Below, piece after piece: positions 42,201-48,200 of a stretch of 64,000 nt of DNA. A program made the translations under genes and the position numbers. Under the pieces are notes generated by a model. That model saw nothing but the letters and a program-made list of their open reading frames with translations. It was not told the origin of the DNA and made no database searches. Origin of the DNA: Annona cherimola (lineage: Eukaryota; Streptophyta; Magnoliopsida; Magnoliales; Annonaceae); the NCBI GenBank assembly GCA_030490835.1, contig CM059972.1, positions 93,977,137-94,041,136 on the forward strand. Reading direction: 5' to 3'. How positions within the stretch are numbered: the stretch's first letter is position 1; every line of letters starts with the position of its first letter.

Positions 42201-45200
42201 CATGGAAACATGCAGGAAGGTCAAAGGCGCAATTGAGCTAACCACAAAAAATTTTGTAAATCTTTTAGCAAGTGAATGAAAGAAAAATATGTCACTATTG
42301 TGGATGACTATCTAAGAGTGGAGGGAAGGGCTAGAAGAAAATTAACATATTGGTGTATTGTGAATTGGATGATACACATTTTATTCATCATGATTCTCAT
42401 CTACTGTGGATTTTTTGGAATCTAGTCATTTTCATATTTCTCATCATATACAAGCGTTGAATTCATGAATCATGAACTGTAATTGAAGGAAATTGAAATC
42501 ATGCCCTGTTATAAGGATCTCATTGTTCCATTTAGGTTCCACCACAAACAGTTGGTGATTCAATGGATTTCATGTTGCCTCCTATTTAAATAAATTCAAT
42601 CATTGCACTGCAACCTGTCAGATATGACCATCGAGCCACAGCTTAAGGTTTTGCTGCTTCTGTATTTTGCTTCTGTAAATATGATGAGAGCCTTTTATAA
42701 ATACAATTCTTGTGAAACTTGTGTAGTTTAGTTTGCTTCTGTAAATATGATGATGGCCTTTCTAAAATCTGATTCTTCTGAAACTTGGCCTAGATCATCT
42801 TGAGATCTGCATTTTTTTTTTTTTTTAGCAATCTTCGATTTGATGAAAAATCTTTGAATGGATCAAAATCTAAAGTTGTTTGAGGGCATTCGATCCTTTT
42901 TTTAGGGCTGAGTTTGTCTTGCTACTGCAACTTCGTAGCTCCTTCTGCAGTGAGCTTCCGCTAGCACAATTATTGTCTTAGAAGTGTCCAATAGCAATGA
43001 AACTTGCTTTGAGTTTTTTGAGATCTTCAATATGGGATTTCAACATTGAATTTGATAAAAGCTTCTCTGAATCTTGAGTTATGGACGAATTTATTAATGC
43101 CTTTTAGCTTCTAGGCTTATAGCTTCCTTCTATAAACTTTGAATGGTACTAGATATGCTATATATTTTTCAGACATTTGAGATATTTGATTTATTATCTG
43201 AAAAATACTTGTTTGTAGAGGTTAGTACCTTCTATTGTCACTCAAGTTTTAGTTCACCATTAAAACATATTTAATTATCACATTTTAACTGAGATGAATA
43301 ATGTGAATCCGTGGTTTTGACTCAATTTGTAGCCCATTTGAGACTAAGCCAATCAGGTATCAAATACGACTAATTTGATATTAAAAAAAATTTTATTTAC
43401 TATGATAGTTGTGGCCTCAAAGTAATGTGAACATAAATACTTATTCAATGATTCTGTCAACTAACAATTCAAGAGGCTTGCATGCAATTCGTTCACCTTT
43501 GTTGGGTTCAAAAATATCAATTCTCTCATCTATATTTTTCTCACTCATGCTTTCTTGTAGTAAACTATTAACAACTAATTTTGGAATACAAATTATTAAG
43601 TAAATGCAAATGGGTTATGTTGTTTTAAATTTGAATCACATGGTCTCCATGGTTTTCTATGATTAATCTTGTTATTTTAATTCAGCAATAATGGTACCAG
43701 CTTTCACCTAGACATTTGCTTCACAGACAGGATCCCTTCATTGCTCGTAATTTTACTAATTCTGAAATTCTATTTTAGTCTCTACAATGAATATCTTTTG
43801 TCCCAAATATCTAGAAAGATATGAATTTGTTCATGGATGTTTCATCTACTTTTGTGCCACGACGTTTTACTTGATTCATCTCGTTGTTATTACACTGAGA
43901 TGTTTTTTATTTGTATACCGCACTTTGTGAGTCTTAATCAAATCCTTTGTTTGATGATTTAACAGGTGCTGTTTTTATCGTTTGTGTGGTTATCACTTGC
44001 AGGTTTGCATTGTTTCATTAAACTGGTTTTCAGTTCTTGATTTCTGTTGACCAAATATCGTATTGAGGAACAATGTTTCCTTTGGTTACTTGTGCTTATG
44101 TTATTGAATAACTGCAGTTTATGGAGTTCAGCTATTATTTTATTGGTGCTGGCAATGATCGTTGTGGATTTGTTGGTAGGAACTTTTCTCGTGAAAATCT
44201 CTCTCTCTCTCTGTGCATGTTTGTGTTTTTCTTAATTCTTTTATAGCAATTCTGAAAAATGAAAACTCTGCAGGGTGTAATGGCACTGCTGAACGTCCAG
44301 CTGAATGCAGTATCTGTTGTCAATCTTGTGATGTCGATAGGCATTGCTGTTGAGTTTTGCATTCATATAACACATGCTTTCTCAGTGAGTATTATATCCC
44401 CTTCATATATCCTGATATAAGTCTAACAGTGTAACAGTTGACTGCAGATCTGATGCATAATCTCTTATAATTTATGATTGTGATTTCTTCAGTATATTGT
44501 GTATTATATTTAATTAATATCTGTCTTTATTTTTCATGCCCATTTATGGATGAGATGACCAAAACTGATGCACCCAAAAGTTCTGTTAGGTCCCTGGCTT
44601 GCTAGATAGCTCGCCAGATGGAGGTTATCATTTGTGCTCAGTTTAACAATGGCATGATATGTTACACAATCATTGTTATGATAGTTTAGTGATGATGCAT
44701 GGTGATGGTGCTCATTCTATCCAACTAGCTTTCTTAAAGTCTGCATCCTAATAGCCGTAAAATTGGCTCCTCAGGTTTCCTTTAGTTCTTACTCTGTCAG
44801 TCTGTCTTTGGTTGTCAATTGTATAAGTTGCCAAATTTGAGGGTGGAAATATACATTTCCCTTAATCAAATTTAAAGAAATTATAGCAGTGCATCAATTT
44901 TCTATATCTAACCAAAATTGCTGAATTTAATCTCTTAACTGTTGGGTCACAATCATAGTTCCAACAGAAATAATCATTAAAGAAATCAGTTTGTAAGCGT
45001 ATTTGAAGAAAAAAAATTGCTTGAGAGATTATGCAAGTTCATTAAACGTACAAGGGAATAAATTCTAGAAAGCAATTTGTCCTTTATTAGGATGCAATGA
45101 GGTTATAGTGGCATGTGGACTTTAACCATCTCCGACTCCTGTTGAAATGACAAAAATTAACCTGAGATGGGTCAGTTATTCTCTCCAGTTATAGCTTGAT

Positions 45201-48200
45201 AGAAGTTCTCATGTTGATTTTATTGCAGTTATTTACTCTATACCAGATGGATTCATGGTCAGAATTTTTTTTTTTTCAGTAGTTTTTAATGCAGCAACCT
45301 GAACCTTCCTAACAGAATCGTTCTGGGGTTTTAGGTGGGGACTCTCTGACCCCACTTATATTAGGAATGGGCTTGGGGCCTGTCATCAGACCATTTGTAG
45401 GTGCATTGGTCACAAGTGGATGCTCAATTGACCTATCCTGGATTTTCTATGGCAATCGTATTGTCGTTATGTTATTTTCATGAAAAAAATATTGGATCTT
45501 GAATATGGTACTCTAATCACTGTGATATGAAATCATATTGTGGCACATTCTATCATTTTTGACAGGTTAGTCGAGGGAATAGGGAGCAACGGGCCAAAGA
45601 GGCTTTAAGTACCATTGGAGCATCTGTGCTTAGGTAAAATATTATGCATGTTTGGAACTATAGTGAAGGTAGTGACGAAACTTTGCGGATCTTATTATAC
45701 CAGTTGCAAATCTAAGAGATTGTCAAGACAGCAATAATGCCTTCTGCTGACTGCTTCATTTATTATTTTTTTTTTAAAAGAAAAAAAAAAACATTGTGAT
45801 TCTTTGCTTCTAGTATTCCAACATTATTTAGGTTTCTAACAGCTCTTAGTCCTGAGATAATTTCACTAATCTGAGTCTGATTGACAATGGTTTTTTAGAT
45901 TTGAGTAACCTCACCATCTGAATTTCTAGGCTTATAACTAAAGAGTTCTACAGTTTTCACAAAAATGCTTTTTATAGTTCAGATAATGGAGGAAAAATTT
46001 TCAATTTGGTTATTAAATTAGATCAACTTGAGTCCAATTTTGTCCAAATCTGTATGAAGACTCTGAACTGCCTCAAAATCTGAATTACTGGAATTATCAA
46101 TCAAACGGCTGTTTTGTTGTAGATCTATACTGGTACACGTTTAGAAGCTTGCTTTCCATTGAATGAAATAACCTAATTTAGGCCTGAGTGATCAGTTTAG
46201 GTGTTTACTCTCAGTATTATCAAAACTTATCAAACCAAATTGTTTTTTTCTTTTTTGTAGTGTATGACTATGACCTTGTTGTCGTTCTGTAAACCAAAGA
46301 AATTTTGCAAGTCAAACAATTTAACCATTCTTTCCATACTCATCAATATTGTCCATTTTCCCAGATCAATTTCAAAACTGAAATTTTTTATTATTGATTA
46401 CAAAGATCTACCTAGTGTATTTTGATTAACATTAGATAATAAAAGCATCCAACCAAAAAATAAATAATTAACAAAAAGAAATATAAGTGATACTTTCATT
46501 AACTGAGAAATGTCCTTACAAAACAGCAACACAATGGGGAGGATTATTCCTCCATTCACAATTAGATCTTACAATGCACATAGCTGCTCTAGCCAGGTTA
46601 TGTGCAACCATGTTCCCTTCCCTGAGTACTCATAGATAAACCACTTCATCAAAGCCATGCTCAAGACGCCTAATCTCATCCATGATGAATTTAAGGCTGG
46701 TTAAGGGTTAACCAGTGCGTGTTAGCCAGCTAGGCACAAGCATTGAATCACACTCGATCCCAATTCTTTGACAATCCAGTTCCATTTCCCATTCCATCCC
46801 AAGCAGAACCTCATTTGCCTCCAGCCATAATGGATTAGGCACTCCATTCTTCATCCAGCATTTTGCCCCTACATAGATTCCATTTGGACCCCCTAATTGC
46901 AGCCCCAAACCCCAATTCATTCCTCTCCATTCTGCACCCAACATCCATGTCCAATTTTACCCTCTCAGCTGCCGGTGATCTCCATAAAACTGAACTCTTT
47001 CCCACATCAAAATCCCTGTTCTGCAGCAGGCTGGCTGAATTCCAGCTATGGATATACTGTAAACTCCATTGTTCAATAGTCATGCCCCATGCTGCAGGCA
47101 GAGAAGATAGGTGGGGAGTTTCAAACAATACTCTATTCCTGACAAACCACACCATCCATCCCATCGTCAACTACAGCATTAAGGAAACAAATCCTTACCC
47201 TCAGATAGCTTCCTGAAAATGTCTCTTACCCCTCAATTGGCAGAGATTTTGTGATAAGCCACCATCCAAAAATTTGGATCTTTCTTGAAAGTTTGCTCTT
47301 CCAGATTGCCTTAAAGCTACCACCATTCTCACTCTCCTTTATACCTTTGTCCCAAACCCTCTTCTTCCATCCTCCTCACATAGGCCAACCTATAAGCCGA
47401 CCTCACCTTGAAAAAGCCATCATTTTCTGGTTCCCAGAACACCCTGTCATTTTCAGCCTCTCCAGGAAGGGGAATAGACTTCGCTTTTTCTCAACCCACA
47501 TCTCCAAGATAAGTGATACTTAAAACAGGTTTCTCCGGCCATTTTTTTTATCAGATAGCAGCCAGTGCTACAACCACCTCAATTCATGGATTTCTTATTA
47601 AATGGTTGGTTTTTCTACTGAATCGTTATCATGAAGTGTGTTGAGATGTTTCAATCTGATAAGGGAAGAAAATGGTGAAGAAAGAATGAAATTATGGGAT
47701 GGTGAGATTTTTAAAGCAAAAAGAGGGATATATTTGTGTAGGTGGTATTCTGTTTAGTATAAATGGGTTACAGTTGAGTTTTTATAAATGAGTTGTAAAC
47801 AAATTAGAGTTGAGGTGTTTAAATTGTTGGGGTTAGGCCATTAGGGTTAGCTTCCAACCATATAACCTGATTCAGTTACACCCTTAAACAGCTAAAAACG
47901 TGTACTGTTTTATCCTGCACCCCTAACCAGATGAGATCATTTATGTAGTATTGAGTTTCAGCCATGCACCCTTGACCAACTAAGAACATGATTTCTTCTA
48001 TTTTTTCTTGTTCGAGCACTGAATCATGGTTCACTTCCAGTGGGATCACGCTGACAAAGCTTGTTGGAGTGATTGTCCTACGATTTGCGCGTTCGGAAAT
48101 TTTTGTGGTGTGTAATCTTCTCATGCACGTTTCTCTTGCTGAAATGGCCTTCTGATTTGTGATTTCAGAATCCTGATTTATGCTCTGTGAGGTCTGCAGG

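Larger units (their letters stand above)
39806..43965 (+). other. NPC1 intron with tandem repeats and an RT relic
   Basis: This 4.16-kb intron holds a 118-bp duplication (40193-40428), 43-bp tandem repeats (40630-40758), a reverse-transcriptase relic (41340-41570), an unrecognised segment (41620-42090) and a 65-bp duplication (42667-42796). The rest is AT-rich without identifiable content. Confidence 0.65.
45634..48040 (+). other. NPC1 intron with an L1 fragment
   Basis: This 2.4-kb intron contains the L1 fragment at 46496-47508 and, at about 47735-47885, a hAT-like end (ATAACCTGATTCAGTTACACCC) related to 18560-18620. Otherwise it is AT-rich. Confidence 0.72.
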
